Both the position numbers and the translations under genes were made by a program. A stretch of DNA of 64,000 nt from Shimia thalassica (lineage in GTDB: Bacteria > Pseudomonadota > Alphaproteobacteria > Rhodobacterales > Rhodobacteraceae). The notes beneath the pieces are model-generated. The model ran no database searches and was not told where the DNA came from. It saw only the letters and a list, made by a program, of their open reading frames with translations. The stretch is from assembly GCF_001458215.1 (NCBI RefSeq), contig NZ_CYTW01000001.1, positions 1,674,001 through 1,738,000 on the forward strand, written 5' to 3'. Below, one piece after another: positions 9,191 to 19,068 of the stretch (position 1 is the stretch's first letter; every line of letters begins with the position of its first letter).

Positions 9191-9730
9191 TCATTCTGTG
9201 AACCGGACCTTGCCGATAAAGGGCAGGTTGCGATTGCGTTGGGCGAAATCGATTCCGTAACCCACAACAAATTCATCCGGAATGGAAAAGCCGATCCAGT
9301 CGGCCTTGATGTCGGCCTCGCGGCGCGAAGGTTTGTCCAAAAGGGCAATGGTGTGCAGCTTGGCCGGCTTGCGTGATTTCAAAAGACGCAACACGTGGCT
9401 GAGGGTGTGGCCGGTGTCGACAATATCCTCGACAACAAGAACATCTCGCCCTTCAATTTCGCCGCGCAAGTCTTTGAGAATACGCACTTCTCGACTGCTT
9501 TCCATAGCGTTTCCATAAGAGGACGCCTCAAGGAAATCGACCTCGACCGGCAGATCGAGTTCACGCACAAGATCGGCGATAAAGACAAATGACCCGCGCA
9601 AAAGTCCCACAACAACCAGCTTGTTGGTGCCTGCATATTCGTTTGAAATCTCACTGCTAAGCGTTTCAATACGCGCTGCAATGGACTTGGCCGAGATCAT
9701 CTGATCGATGACATATGGACGCTCTGACAT
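9191..9730 (-). CDS. hpt: Hypoxanthine phosphoribosyltransferase
   Basis: Salvages hypoxanthine (and often guanine) to the nucleotide using PRPP. The protein has 179 residues. The PRPP-binding motif [14 protein letters not shown] is at about residues 97-110, with the flexible-loop segment [10 protein letters not shown] near 70-79 and the purine-contacting [18 protein letters not shown] near the C-terminus. I chose the ATG at 9730 ([12 protein letters not shown]); longer frames to 9811 add unlike sequence. Divergent from the COQ10-like gene. Confidence 0.95.
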   Translation of the reverse strand: MSERPYVIDQMISAKSIAARIETLSSEISNEYAGTNKLVVVGLLRGSFVFIADLVRELDLPVEVDFLEASSYGNAMESSREVRILKDLRGEIEGRDVLVVEDIVDTGHTLSHVLRLLKSRKPAKLHTIALLDKPSRREADIKADWIGFSIPDEFVVGYGIDFAQRNRNLPFIGKVRFTE

Positions 9731-9799
9731 GAGACCCTCTTGATTTTTCGTGCGCAGCATACGAAATGAGCGGCCACTGTCACGCGAAAATGGGGCGAC

Positions 9800-10243
9800 A
9801 TGCCGACCCACTCTGAAACCCGCACTTTGCCGTACTCGGCCCAGCAGATGTATGATCTGGTGGCTGATGTCGCCTCCTATCCCAAATTTCTGCCGTGGTG
9901 TGCCGCCGCGCGCATCCGCTCGGTCACGCCCGAGGACGCACAGCGCGTGATGCTGGCCGACCTTGTGATCTCATTCAAAGTGTTCCGTGAACGCTTTGGA
10001 AGCCGTGTTGTCTTGAAAGACTCGGCCAGAAGCATCGATACGGAATATCTGGATGGCCCGTTCAAATTCTTGAAGTCGACCTGGGACTTCAAAGATATCG
10101 ATGGCGGCTGCGAAGTTGCATTCTTTGTCGATTTCGAGTTCAAGAATGCCATCCTTCAAAAGGTAATCGGGGTGGTGTTCAACGAGGCGATGCATCGAAT
10201 CGTCCGGGCTTTCGAAGATCGCGCCAAAGATCTTTATGGGTAG
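9800..10243 (+). CDS. COQ10/RatA-like START-domain protein (ubiquinone-binding)
   Basis: A 147-residue polyketide-cyclase/START-fold protein. The opening ([28 protein letters not shown]) and the later [19 protein letters not shown] are characteristic of the COQ10 family, which binds ubiquinone and supports respiration in mitochondria and alphaproteobacteria. The same family includes E. coli RatA, often labelled a toxin; there is no antitoxin partner here, so the ubiquinone role is preferred. It sits 69 bp from the divergent hpt. Confidence 0.88.
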   Translation: MPTHSETRTLPYSAQQMYDLVADVASYPKFLPWCAAARIRSVTPEDAQRVMLADLVISFKVFRERFGSRVVLKDSARSIDTEYLDGPFKFLKSTWDFKDIDGGCEVAFFVDFEFKNAILQKVIGVVFNEAMHRIVRAFEDRAKDLYG

Positions 10244-10285
10244 GACCGTGCCGCGGCACTGTCTTGCAAGACACAGGAGCGCCGT

Positions 10286-11584
10286 ATGATCACGCAAAAG
10301 CTGTCCGATTTTGTCGTCGGGGTGGATGCCGCCACGATTCCCCCCGAGACCCTTCAAATGCTTCGGCTTTCCATGCTGGACTGGGCAGCCTGCGGCATTG
10401 CCGGGCGGGACGAACCCGTGGCGACCATAACCCGCGACATGGCGCTTGCCGAGGAAGGCGTGGCACAGGCGCATGTGTTTGGCGCACCACAGGCCATTCC
10501 GGCACGCGCTGCGGCTTTGGTCAACGGGGCAGCCAGCCACGCGCTTGATTATGATGACACCCACTTTGCCCATATCGGGCACCCGAGTGTTGCGGTTCTG
10601 TCTGCGGCCTTGGCTGTGGGCGAAGCCGACAACACTGAAGGTACTGCCTTGCAGGCTGCGGCCCTGATCGGGATAGAAACCTCGATACGGGTGGGTGTCT
10701 GGCTGGGGCGGGACCACTATCAAACCGGATTTCACCAGACGGGCACCGCCGGAGCTTTTGGGGCCGCTGTCGCCTGTGCGCGCCTGCTGGGGTTCACGCC
10801 AGATCAGACAGCTGCCTGTCTCGGGCTCGTGGCCACACGCGCGTCGGGGCTGAAATCGCAATTCGGCACCATGGGCAAACCCTATAACGCCGGTATCGCG
10901 GCAACAAACGGTGTCGAGGCAGCTTTGCTGGTGCAGCGCGGGTTCGAACCCAATCCGGATGCACTTGAATGCGCTCAGGGGTTTGGGCCCACACATGCCG
11001 GTCAGGCGGTCGAAAGCGCGCTCGACGGGGTGGGGGACAGATGGTTGTTTGACACGATCAGCCACAAGTTTCACGCTTGTTGTCACGGCCTGCATGCCAC
11101 GCTTGAAGCACTGGCCAACATGAACCGCCCCGCGGTCGCGGATATTGCCTCAATTCACATCACCACGCACCCCCGCTGGATGACCGTGTGCAATCAGCCC
11201 GACCCGACAACCGGCTTGGGGGCCAAATTCTCATATCGTATGGTGACCGCCATGGCGCTAACCGGCCATTCAACGGCTGCGCTCGACAGCTATTCCGACG
11301 CGCTCTGTGCCGATCCTGAACTGGTTGCGCTGCGCAACAAGGTGTCGGTCACCGCCGATGACAGCCTGTCCGAAACGCAGGCAGAAGTGACCCTCACGCT
11401 CACCAACGGGCAGTCACTGAACACTGCACATGACCTCAATGCGCCCATCGCCCTGAGTGATCGCGAAACGCGCCTGCTGACCAAAGCCAGCGCTTTGATT
11501 GGAGTGGACAAAGCGCAAACGCTCTGGCAGGCGATCAACACCTTCGCTTCCGCACGCGACATGGGCCAGTTGATCGCGTCCTGA
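10286..11584 (+). CDS. MmgE/PrpD family protein
   Basis: 432 residues of the 2-methylcitrate dehydratase/cis-aconitate decarboxylase fold, spanning the whole frame. Recognisable segments are SHALDYDDTHFAHIGHPS near residues 85-102, GTAGAFGAAVACARLLG near 154-170 and DTISHKFHACCHGLHATLEAL in the C-terminal half. The family includes PrpD and IrgI/CAD, but many bacterial members have unknown substrates and nothing nearby points to propionate metabolism. A good AGGAG precedes the ATG. It is 42 bp behind the COQ10-like gene and may be co-transcribed. A shared terminator separates it from amtB. Confidence 0.85.
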   Translation: MITQKLSDFVVGVDAATIPPETLQMLRLSMLDWAACGIAGRDEPVATITRDMALAEEGVAQAHVFGAPQAIPARAAALVNGAASHALDYDDTHFAHIGHPSVAVLSAALAVGEADNTEGTALQAAALIGIETSIRVGVWLGRDHYQTGFHQTGTAGAFGAAVACARLLGFTPDQTAACLGLVATRASGLKSQFGTMGKPYNAGIAATNGVEAALLVQRGFEPNPDALECAQGFGPTHAGQAVESALDGVGDRWLFDTISHKFHACCHGLHATLEALANMNRPAVADIASIHITTHPRWMTVCNQPDPTTGLGAKFSYRMVTAMALTGHSTAALDSYSDALCADPELVALRNKVSVTADDSLSETQAEVTLTLTNGQSLNTAHDLNAPIALSDRETRLLTKASALIGVDKAQTLWQAINTFASARDMGQLIAS

Positions 11585-11646
11585 TCTTCATCTCTTCTCA
11601 AATACTCCCGCCGGAGGCGCCCCAACGCACGTCTGTCCCCGGCTAC

Positions 11647-11683
11647 GAAAAAGGGGCGGCACCCTTGCGGCCCGCCCCTTTCG
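11647..11683. terminator. Bidirectional terminator between the convergent MmgE/PrpD and amtB genes
   Basis: Perfect 10-bp stem AAAGGGGCGG (11650-11659) / CCGCCCCTTT (11672-11681). A-rich sequence on the left and T-rich sequence on the right would give a U-tract in both directions. Confidence 0.8.
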
Positions 11684-11702
11684 ATCTTTCATAAAACCCG
11701 TC

Positions 11703-12902
11703 TTACGAGTTCATGTCGTAGGCTCGTTCACCGTGAACGCTCAGATCAAGACCGTTGACTTCGGTTTCCTCATCAACGCGGATCGGCGTGATCACCGCGG
11801 TGATTTTGACCAGAACAACAGTCACAACCAGAGTAAAGACACCCACCACGGCCAGACCACCCAATTGCGCCGCCCATGTGCCACCGGTTTCAAAGCCGAG
11901 CAGCGGGAAGAAGGCAATCATGATCGTTCCGAAGATGCCGCCAACACCGTGCACCGCAAAGACGTCCAGCGTATCATCAATGTTAAAGATGTTGCGGATG
12001 ACGTTCACGGCTTCCTGACACAGGATGCCCGCAACTGCACCAATGATCAGAGCTTCGATTGGACCCACAAACCCCGAGGCAGGGGTGATCGAGGCCAGAC
12101 CCGCGATTGTCCCTGTGACAAGACCCACCATAGACGCTTTGCCGTATTTGACCTTTTCCCAAAGCGCCCAGCTGAGCGAGGCCGTCGCAGCTGAGATATG
12201 CGTTACGGTCAGGGCCATCGCCGCGCCACCATCTGCAGCAAGCTGCGAGCCGCCGTTGAAGCCGAACCAGCCAACCCAGAGCATCGCAGCACCAATCATG
12301 ACCATCCACGGCGCATGTGGGGGTGTTGTGCGGTGCTTGCGCGGGCCAAGGGCTACGGCAATCACGAGGGCCGCAATACCCGCAGTTTCGTGTACGACGA
12401 TGCCGCCGGCAAAGTCTTTGACGCCGGTTTCACCAAACAGGCCGCCGTCCGCCAGAAATCCACCGCCCCAGATCCAGTGCACCACGGGTGCATAACACAA
12501 GAGCATCCAGAGGCCTGAGAACACCAGCACAAAGGCAAAGCCGATCCGCTCAACATAGGCGCCGACAATCAGCGCGGGGGTGATGATCGCAAAGGTCATC
12601 TGGAAGGCAAAGAACAGAACCTCTGGCAGGGTGCCGGACAGGCTGTCTGCATCGACACCCATCAGGAACATTTTGCCCAGCCCGCCCCAATAGCCGCTGT
12701 CCCCATCGCCAAAGGCAATGCTGTATCCGAACATCAGCCACAAGATGCTCATCAAACAGGCAATCGCATAGGTTTGCATGAAGACGCTGAGTACATTTCG
12801 GGCACGAACAAGACCGCCGTAAAACAAGGCCAGTCCCGGCAACGTCATGAACAGGACCAACGCGGTGGCCACAATGATCCAAGCGGTATCCGCTCCGTTC
12901 AT
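11703..12902 (-). CDS. amtB: Ammonium transporter
   Basis: A 399-residue Amt/Rh-family channel protein of the inner membrane with about 11 membrane helices. The twin-histidine pore residues are visible in YAPVVHWIWGGG and FAVHGVGGIFG, and the family signature GLALFYGGLVRARNVLS follows the first helix. The start at 12902 is preceded by AAGGAAG; a longer frame to 13121 adds non-homologous residues. There is no obvious cleavable signal peptide. A glnK gene, usually upstream of amtB, is absent here. NtrBC/NtrYX regulators lie 3-10 kb away and are the natural candidates to control it; an inverted repeat about 90 bp upstream is a possible binding site. Confidence 0.96.
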   Translation of the reverse strand: MNGADTAWIIVATALVLFMTLPGLALFYGGLVRARNVLSVFMQTYAIACLMSILWLMFGYSIAFGDGDSGYWGGLGKMFLMGVDADSLSGTLPEVLFFAFQMTFAIITPALIVGAYVERIGFAFVLVFSGLWMLLCYAPVVHWIWGGGFLADGGLFGETGVKDFAGGIVVHETAGIAALVIAVALGPRKHRTTPPHAPWMVMIGAAMLWVGWFGFNGGSQLAADGGAAMALTVTHISAATASLSWALWEKVKYGKASMVGLVTGTIAGLASITPASGFVGPIEALIIGAVAGILCQEAVNVIRNIFNIDDTLDVFAVHGVGGIFGTIMIAFFPLLGFETGGTWAAQLGGLAVVGVFTLVVTVVLVKITAVITPIRVDEETEVNGLDLSVHGERAYDMNS

Positions 12903-12989
12903 TTTTTCTTCCTTCCCTAAAGAGTGATGCTTTTCGCGCCAGAAAGCGGAAGAAAGATGCGATTCATAGATGCATGTGGGTCTGAGATG

Positions 12990-13011
12990 CGCAAAAACAG
13001 AGCATTTTGCG
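12990..13011 (-). promoter_or_regulatory. Inverted repeat upstream of amtB, candidate operator
   Basis: A perfect 7-bp inverted repeat CGCAAAA (12990-12996) / TTTTGCG (13005-13011) with an 8-bp spacer lies 88-109 bp upstream of the amtB start. It could be a regulator site. It does not match the enterobacterial NtrC consensus, and I saw no GG-N10-GC sigma54 promoter between it and amtB. Confidence 0.35.
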
Positions 13012-13148
13012 AAATGACTAAATAATAGGCGTAAATGAGTGGTGTGTGATGAAATTTGGGACAGTTGCAAAATTTTGTCGGAAAAGCCGTGTTTTCGGTC
13101 GATTCCTGTCGCCTCGCGCAAATCCGGCTGGCGGGGCAGTGCCCGTAT

Positions 13149-13625
13149 TTACATCGATGTGGCCGCAGCAAGCAAAAGAGACAAGGCGTGATCGCAGGCG
13201 TTGATGCGCACCTTGTCTCGGCCCAAAGCGCCGAACTCTATGGTTTCGGTCTGGCATCCGGCCTGTGTGGCGATGCCAAAACAGACGCGTCCTTCGGGTT
13301 TGAATTCTGATCCCCCCGGACCTGCGATGCCCGTTATCGACACCGCGATCTGTGCGTCGCTGTTTACCAGCGCCCCCAGCGCCATTTCACGGGCGACCTC
13401 TTCCGAGACCGCGCCAACCGCTTCGAGTGTGGCGCCGCGAACGCCCAGCATTTCGGTTTTGGCTGTGTTGGTATAGGTGACAAACCCGCGATCAAACACA
13501 TCCGAGGAACCGGCAATATCCGTTAAAGCGGCCGAAACCATGCCGCCGGTACAGCTTTCGGCCGTTGCAATGCGACGGGATTTGGCGCGCGCCGCCTCTA
13601 AAACCTGAACCGCGAGCACCGTCAT
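13149..13625 (-). CDS. pncC: Nicotinamide-nucleotide amidohydrolase (CinA C-terminal domain protein)
   Basis: Deamidates NMN to NaMN in pyridine nucleotide recycling. The 158-residue protein contains only the CinA C-terminal domain, as is usual for PncC. The motif RIATAESCTGGMVSAALTD near residues 20-38 carries the catalytic serine, and VSITGIAGPGGS follows near 107-118. The start ATG at 13625 overlaps the pgpA stop as ATGA. It is the third gene of the ispDF-pgpA-pncC operon. Confidence 0.9.
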   Translation of the reverse strand: MTVLAVQVLEAARAKSRRIATAESCTGGMVSAALTDIAGSSDVFDRGFVTYTNTAKTEMLGVRGATLEAVGAVSEEVAREMALGALVNSDAQIAVSITGIAGPGGSEFKPEGRVCFGIATQAGCQTETIEFGALGRDKVRINACDHALSLLLAAATSM

Positions 13626-14104
13626 ATCAGCACCACATGATAGAGCGCCGCCAGAATGAGCGTGACGATACCTGCAAAAATACCGGCCCAAATGTCATCA
13701 AGCATCACGCCGTCCGCGTCATGGCGGCGATCTGCGCGCCCGACAAGCCATGGTTTCTTGATGTCAAACAGGCGGAACAAAAGGAACGCGGCAATCGGGC
13801 CGGGCCAGACCATCGACATGTCCCGCATCGCAAATCCCGCAGCAGGAAAGAGCATCGCAATCCACATGCCGGCCACTTCATCGATCACGATTTCCGAAGG
13901 GTCGTCGCCGGGTTTATCGCGCAACTCGGTGCGGCAAGCCCAGAACCCGATGATGACCGACAGCAAGGTGGCGACGACCAAAGGCCAGAACCCCAGATAG
14001 CGTTCAATGCCCCATCCGATGATCAGGGCCGCCAGTGAGCCCCAGGTGCCCGGCGCCCAAGGCAACAGCCCCGCGCCGAAAAAGGTTGCGACAAGTCTGC
14101 TCAT
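13622..14104 (-). CDS. pgpA: Phosphatidylglycerophosphatase A
   Basis: Dephosphorylates phosphatidylglycerol phosphate to phosphatidylglycerol at the inner membrane. The protein has 160 residues and several membrane helices. The family opening [17 protein letters not shown] (9-25) and the acidic motifs [14 protein letters not shown] (68-81) and [13 protein letters not shown] match PgpA, where the metal-binding acidic residues lie. It overlaps ispDF upstream and pncC downstream by 4 bp (ATGA), indicating translational coupling. Confidence 0.93.
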   Translation of the reverse strand: MSRLVATFFGAGLLPWAPGTWGSLAALIIGWGIERYLGFWPLVVATLLSVIIGFWACRTELRDKPGDDPSEIVIDEVAGMWIAMLFPAAGFAMRDMSMVWPGPIAAFLLFRLFDIKKPWLVGRADRRHDADGVMLDDIWAGIFAGIVTLILAALYHVVLI

Positions 14105-15243
14105 GATTTCACCAGTGTCGCGGTTGCAATTGCCGCGATCCCTTCTTCTCGCCCTGTAAATCCAAGACGCTCGCTTGTTGTGGCTTTTACGCTGATACGA
14201 TCCGCATCAAGTCCCATAATCTCTGACATGCGCTGCATCATGGCGGCGGCATGCGGGCCGATTTTCGGGCGCTCGCAGATCAATGTGCAATCCACGTTTG
14301 AAATGGCAAAGCCTTTTTGCGTCGCAAGTTTGACAGCATGGTCAAGGAAATGGGCGCTGTCGGCATCTTTCCATTCGGCCTCGGAGGGCGGGAAGTGGCG
14401 ACCGATGTCTCCTTCGGCAAGGGCGCCATAGATGGCGTCTGTCACGGCATGCATGCCAACGTCCGCGTCCGAATGCCCTTTGAGCCCATGCGTGTGGGGG
14501 ACGCATACGCCGCACAAGACAACGTGATCGCCGTTTTCAAAGGCGTGTACGTCAAAACCGTTGCCCAGCCGAATGTCCATCTGTCCTCGCAATATTCTTT
14601 CCATGCGGGCAAAGTCGCCCGGGGTGGTGATCTTTAGATTGGCCTCATTGCCTGCCACGATGGCCACGTCAAGACCTGCGGCGCGGGCCACTTCCACATC
14701 ATCGGCAGCGCCTCCGGCATGGGTGCGGTGTGCAGACAGGATATCCTCAAAGCGAAACCCCTGAGGTGTCTGGGCTCGAAACAGCCCCTCGCGGTCCTGC
14801 GTGCCGGACACGTTGCCGTTGTGACCGCGCCACAGTGCATCTGTGACAGCAAGGGCAGGGGCCGCGCCCGCGCTTTGGCCGAGGGCGGCAATAACGTCGG
14901 TGATAACCTCTGCGCTGACACCCGCCCGTGCCACATCATGGATAAGGACGGCATCAAAACCGCGCCCCGCCAGGGCCTCAAGACCTGCGCGCACCGATTG
15001 GTCGCGCGAGGCCCCGCCAGAGACGGTTTCAACATCCAGAGATTGCGTGAATTCGGTGTCGTCCGGATGGACCACGACAACAACGTGGTCAATTTGCGGA
15101 TGGTTCGTAAACGCCTTGATCGCCCAGTCGGCGACGCGCAGACCGGCAAGGGGGCGCCACTGTTTCGGGATGCCGGCACCGGCGCGCGTGCCGCGTCCGG
15201 CGGCGACGATCACTGCGGCAACTGTCTTGGGCAAATGTGTCAT
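14101..15243 (-). CDS. ispDF: Bifunctional IspD/IspF isoprenoid enzyme
   Basis: Catalyses two steps of the MEP pathway: cytidylyl transfer to MEP, and formation of MEcPP. In the 380-residue fusion, IspD occupies about 1-222, with nucleotide-binding [19 protein letters not shown] at 11-29 and IHDVARAGV. IspF occupies about 224-380, with metal ligands Asp231 and His233 in GFDVHAF and a further His in [11 protein letters not shown] near 257. The intervening enzyme IspE is not present here, as usual for such fusions. First gene of an overlapping operon with pgpA and pncC. Confidence 0.96.
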   Translation of the reverse strand: MTHLPKTVAAVIVAAGRGTRAGAGIPKQWRPLAGLRVADWAIKAFTNHPQIDHVVVVVHPDDTEFTQSLDVETVSGGASRDQSVRAGLEALAGRGFDAVLIHDVARAGVSAEVITDVIAALGQSAGAAPALAVTDALWRGHNGNVSGTQDREGLFRAQTPQGFRFEDILSAHRTHAGGAADDVEVARAAGLDVAIVAGNEANLKITTPGDFARMERILRGQMDIRLGNGFDVHAFENGDHVVLCGVCVPHTHGLKGHSDADVGMHAVTDAIYGALAEGDIGRHFPPSEAEWKDADSAHFLDHAVKLATQKGFAISNVDCTLICERPKIGPHAAAMMQRMSEIMGLDADRISVKATTSERLGFTGREEGIAAIATATLVKS

Positions 15244-15514
15244 GGGAACTGTCTAATGCGTTTTTGCAGGAAGCTGAATCAAAGAATTAAGATGTTGCGC
15301 TGAGCAGGTGCATTTTCTCGCGGCATTTGCACGCGTGAATTGTTAGCGGAAACGAAAGCGTGGTTTTAATCCTGCGACCCAGAGTAGCAAATGACCCATT
15401 GAGTGTGATTAAAAAATAAGCATATGCATAAATCCAATACAAATGACCCTCTGCTTTCATTGAGATCACCCGCTGAGTCGGTTAGCACGAAGGTACTGCA
15501 CAAGGATTAGGCAT

Positions 15515-16516
15515 GTGACCGTTCAAGTCGCACATCTCACTTTTGACCCACCCGTGTTTCTGGCGCCTCTCGCCGGAATTACCGATTTGCCGTTTCGCGA
15601 ACTGGTTGCGTCCTTTGGGGCGGGGCTTGTTGTGTCTGAAATGGTGGCCTCGCAGGAAATGGTGCAAGCCAAGGCGGGCGTGCGTGAAAAGGCCGAGCTT
15701 GGATTTGGCAAAAGCAACACCTCGGTCCAGATCGCGGGGCGGGATGCCTATTGGATGGCAGAAGCCGCCCGTCAGGTCGAAGCAAACGGAGCCGCGCTTA
15801 TTGATATTAACATGGGGTGCCCTGCGAAAAAGGTCACCTCGGCCTCCGGGGCAGGGGCGTCAGGCTCGGCCCTGATGAAAGATCTGGATCATGCGGTTTC
15901 TCTGATCGAGGCCGTGGTCGAGGCGGTTGACCTGCCGGTCACGCTTAAGACGCGGCTGGGATGGGACGATGATATGCTGAATGCCGCCGAGCTCGCCCAA
16001 CGGGCAGAGCAGGCCGGTGTGAAAATGGTGACCATTCACGGCCGGACACGGTGCCAGTTCTACAAGGGTTGTGCGAACTGGGCCGCGATTGCAGACGTAA
16101 AAAGCGCTGTATCTGTGCCCGTGATCGCAAATGGCGACATCATCGACAGCGCGACCGCCCAACAGGCCATGAACCAATCTGGCGCGGATGGCGTGATGGT
16201 CGGACGGGGCGCGCAAGGCAAACCCTGGCTGTTGGCGCAAATTGCGGCGGATACCTTTGGCGGGCAGGCGCCCGAAATTCCCGAAGGTGATGATCTGGCC
16301 GACATGGTCGCGAAACACTATGAAGACATGCTTGCGTTCTATGGCGTGGAACTTGGAAGCAAAGTCGCCCGAAAACACCTTGGATGGTACATGGACGGCG
16401 CAAACACCGCCAAAGACATGCGCCGCGTTATCCAGACTGCAAACGATCCCAAATTGGTTCTTAAAATGCTGCCCGAAGCCTTTGCCGGCGGTGGAGACAG
16501 GAAAGATGCTGCATGA
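15515..16516 (+). CDS. dusB: tRNA-dihydrouridine synthase B (NifR3-like)
   Basis: An FMN enzyme reducing specific uridines in the tRNA D-loop. It has 333 residues. The catalytic Cys102 lies in DINMGCPAKKV, with PLAGITDLPFR at the N-terminus and IHGRTRCQFYKG and NGDI later. The start is a GTG at 15515 preceded by AAGGA. It heads the ntr block and overlaps ntrB by 4 bp; this is the classic nifR3-ntrB-ntrC order first seen in Rhodobacter capsulatus. The 271-bp AT-rich gap to the divergent ispDF presumably carries both promoters; I could not fix -35/-10 boxes there. Confidence 0.95.
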   Translation: MTVQVAHLTFDPPVFLAPLAGITDLPFRELVASFGAGLVVSEMVASQEMVQAKAGVREKAELGFGKSNTSVQIAGRDAYWMAEAARQVEANGAALIDINMGCPAKKVTSASGAGASGSALMKDLDHAVSLIEAVVEAVDLPVTLKTRLGWDDDMLNAAELAQRAEQAGVKMVTIHGRTRCQFYKGCANWAAIADVKSAVSVPVIANGDIIDSATAQQAMNQSGADGVMVGRGAQGKPWLLAQIAADTFGGQAPEIPEGDDLADMVAKHYEDMLAFYGVELGSKVARKHLGWYMDGANTAKDMRRVIQTANDPKLVLKMLPEAFAGGGDRKDAA

Positions 16517-17598
16517 CAATTGATACCCCAGCCCTTTGGAATTCCTTGCCGGTTCCGGCTTTGCTGGTTGATCCCGAGGACCGGATTGAAGACATCAACC
16601 CGGCGGCGGAATCGTTTTTGAATGCCTCGGCAAAATCCATGCGCGGCGTGCCCGTCTGGGACAAGATCGCGGTTGATTCCCCGCTGGAAGATGCGTTTTT
16701 GCGGGCGCGCAAACATGGCACGCCTCTGTTCGTGAACGACGCCGACATCGGGACAGGGGACGGACCGCCCATTCAGGGCAATCTCAAGATCAGCCCCGTG
16801 GCCGACAAGGACGGCTATATGCTGTTCCTGATCACTTCGCGGGCTTTGGCGGGACGTATGACGCAGTCACGCGGCGTGAAGTCCTCGGCCAAGTCGGCCA
16901 TCGGCATGGCCGAAATGCTGGCGCACGAGATCAAAAACCCGCTCGCCGGAATTACGGGCGCGGCGCAATTGCTGTCGATGAACCTTGCGCCGGAAGATCT
17001 GGAGTTGACGGATCTGATCGTCGAGGAGAGCCGCCGTATCGTGAAGCTGTTGGAGCAAGTCGAGCAATTCGGCAATCTGTCACCGGCCCAAAAGAACCCT
17101 GTGAACCTGCATGATGTGCTGGACCGCGCGCGCCGGTCGGCCATGGTCGGATTTGGCGCCCATATGGTGTTCCATGAAGATTATGACCCCTCGCTGCCCT
17201 TTGCCCAAGGGGATGCGGATCAGCTGTTGCAGGTGGTTCTGAATCTGTTGAAAAACGCATCAGAAGCTGCTGATAAAAAAGGAACTATCCGCCTGAGAAC
17301 CTATTACGACCATTCGTTCAGAATGCGGCGTTCCGACGGGTCCGGACAGGCTCTTCCGCTACAGGTCGAGGTTGTGGACGACGGTCCCGGTCTGCCGCAA
17401 GACATCAAAGGAGACGTGTTTGATCCCTTTGTGTCCGGGCGCGAGAACGGCACCGGTCTTGGCCTTGCCTTGGTGAGCAAAATCATCTCGGACCATGGTG
17501 GTCTGATCAATGTAGATAGCGTCCCCGGACGCACAGTGTTTCGAATTTCCCTGCCGCGTCTTTCCAAAGACGTGGAAAAAACCCTGAAGGAGACTTAA
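16513..17598 (+). CDS. ntrB: Nitrogen regulation sensor histidine kinase NtrB (GlnL)
   Basis: A cytosolic kinase/phosphatase that phosphorylates NtrC under PII control. It has 361 residues: an N-terminal PAS domain at about 10-110, a HisKA region with phospho-acceptor His138 in [14 protein letters not shown], and an HATPase domain with [17 protein letters not shown] and GTGLGLALV. No membrane helix. It overlaps dusB by 4 bp and lies 2 bp before ntrC, so the three genes are one transcript. Confidence 0.96.
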   Translation: MTIDTPALWNSLPVPALLVDPEDRIEDINPAAESFLNASAKSMRGVPVWDKIAVDSPLEDAFLRARKHGTPLFVNDADIGTGDGPPIQGNLKISPVADKDGYMLFLITSRALAGRMTQSRGVKSSAKSAIGMAEMLAHEIKNPLAGITGAAQLLSMNLAPEDLELTDLIVEESRRIVKLLEQVEQFGNLSPAQKNPVNLHDVLDRARRSAMVGFGAHMVFHEDYDPSLPFAQGDADQLLQVVLNLLKNASEAADKKGTIRLRTYYDHSFRMRRSDGSGQALPLQVEVVDDGPGLPQDIKGDVFDPFVSGRENGTGLGLALVSKIISDHGGLINVDSVPGRTVFRISLPRLSKDVEKTLKET

Positions 17599-17600
17599 CG

Positions 17601-18965
17601 ATGGACGGCACCGTTCTTGTCGCTGACGACGATCGTACAATCCGAACCGTTCTGACACAGGCGCTCACGCGTGCGGGATGCAAAGTGCATGCCACGTCGT
17701 CACTGACCACGTTGATGCGCTGGGTGGGCGAAGGGAAAGGCGATGTGGTGATCACAGATGTGATGATGCCAGATGGCAACGGGCTGGAAATGCTTCCCAA
17801 GATTTCCGAGGACCGTCCCGGTTTGCCCGTCATCGTCATTTCGGCCCAAAACACCATCATGACGGCCATTCAGGCGGCCGAGGCCGAGGCCTATGATTAC
17901 CTGCCCAAGCCGTTTGATCTGCCTGATCTGATGAAACGGACAGGCAAGGCGCTTGAGCAGAAACGGCGCGCACCTTCTGCGCCACAGCCCGAAAATGACC
18001 GTCCCGACGAATTGCCACTGGTGGGGCGCACCCCCGCGATGCAGGCCCTGTATCGTCTAGTTGCCCGTGTGATGAACACAGATCTTCCGGTTTTGATTTC
18101 AGGTGAAAGTGGCACAGGTAAATCTTTGATCGCGCGTGAAATTCACGACTTTTCGGATCGCCGGACATTGCCCTTTGTTGTGGTCAATGCCGCAGACCTG
18201 AGCGACATTGAAGGCCCCAGCCGCGTTCTGGCAAAGGCCAAAGGCGGAACCGTGTTGTTTGACGAGATCAGCGACATCGAGGACGAAGTTCAGGCGCGTA
18301 TCGTGCGCATGATCGATAATCCCGGCGATGGAAACCCGCGCTTTATGGCGACCTCGCAGGTGAACCTCGAGGATGCCATGGAGAAGGGCAAAATCCGTCA
18401 GGATCTGTACTATCGCTTAAACGGCGCGACGATCCACGTCCCGTCGTTGCGCGAACGTGTTGATGACATCCCTTTGCTGGTCGAACATTTTCTGGGCCGG
18501 TCCGAACGTGACGGCGCCCCGCAACGGGTGTTCTCCGAAGACGCGAACGAGCTTTTCCGTGCTTACAGCTGGCCCGGCAACGTGCGACAACTCGAAAACG
18601 CTGTGAAACGCCTTGTTCTGACAGCGCGCGCCGAAGAGATCGCGCTGACCGAGGCCGAAGCGGTATTGGGCGCACAGCCTCAGGTAGGCCCATTGTTGGG
18701 TGGCGAAGACACCGAAAAGCTGTCTGCGGCTGTGGCGCGTCATCTGCGCCGGTATTTTGATCTGCACGGGAACATGCTTCCGCCAGCGGGCCTTTATGGG
18801 CGTATCCTGCGCGAAATCGAGCTTCCCTTGATTGAAATCGCGCTTGATGCGACCGGCGGTAATCAGGCGAAATGCGCCGATTTGCTGGGGATCAACCGAA
18901 ATACGCTGCGTAAAAAAATTACTGATCTGGATATTCACGTGACACGGCGGCGAAAGTTGATGTAA
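17601..18965 (+). CDS. ntrC: Nitrogen response regulator NtrC lacking the GAFTGA loop
   Basis: 454 residues. Receiver domain 1-120 with phospho-acceptor Asp53 ([11 protein letters not shown]). AAA+ domain with Walker A GESGTGKS (168-175) and Walker B TVLFDE (217-222). Fis-type HTH at the C-terminus ([20 protein letters not shown]). Between the two Walker motifs the usual ELFG...GAFTGA loop that contacts sigma54 is missing; the sequence goes from [21 protein letters not shown] straight to Walker B. This matches R. capsulatus NtrC, which is known to act with sigma70 RNA polymerase. A strong GGAGA ribosome-binding site precedes the ATG. Likely target: amtB. Confidence 0.96.
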   Translation: MDGTVLVADDDRTIRTVLTQALTRAGCKVHATSSLTTLMRWVGEGKGDVVITDVMMPDGNGLEMLPKISEDRPGLPVIVISAQNTIMTAIQAAEAEAYDYLPKPFDLPDLMKRTGKALEQKRRAPSAPQPENDRPDELPLVGRTPAMQALYRLVARVMNTDLPVLISGESGTGKSLIAREIHDFSDRRTLPFVVVNAADLSDIEGPSRVLAKAKGGTVLFDEISDIEDEVQARIVRMIDNPGDGNPRFMATSQVNLEDAMEKGKIRQDLYYRLNGATIHVPSLRERVDDIPLLVEHFLGRSERDGAPQRVFSEDANELFRAYSWPGNVRQLENAVKRLVLTARAEEIALTEAEAVLGAQPQVGPLLGGEDTEKLSAAVARHLRRYFDLHGNMLPPAGLYGRILREIELPLIEIALDATGGNQAKCADLLGINRNTLRKKITDLDIHVTRRRKLM

Positions 18966-19068
18966 AACTGCCACAATAACGTGGCCGATTTGCCGCAGAA
19001 TCTGCGGAAATGGGCCAAATAACATGGCGGTGTGCCTTTTAACGGCACGGAATCAATTGAGGTGTCGG

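Noticed and set aside
9800-10243. RatA toxin of a toxin-antitoxin pair
   Set aside because: The protein fits the COQ10 ubiquinone-binding group and no antitoxin-like gene is adjacent.
9971-11095. 374-codon minus-strand frame across the COQ10-like and MmgE/PrpD genes
   Set aside because: It spans two clear genes on the other strand and contains no conserved motif or ribosome-binding site.
12903-13148. Sigma54 promoter for amtB
   Set aside because: I found no GG-N10-GC element at a suitable place on the minus strand, and NtrC here lacks GAFTGA.
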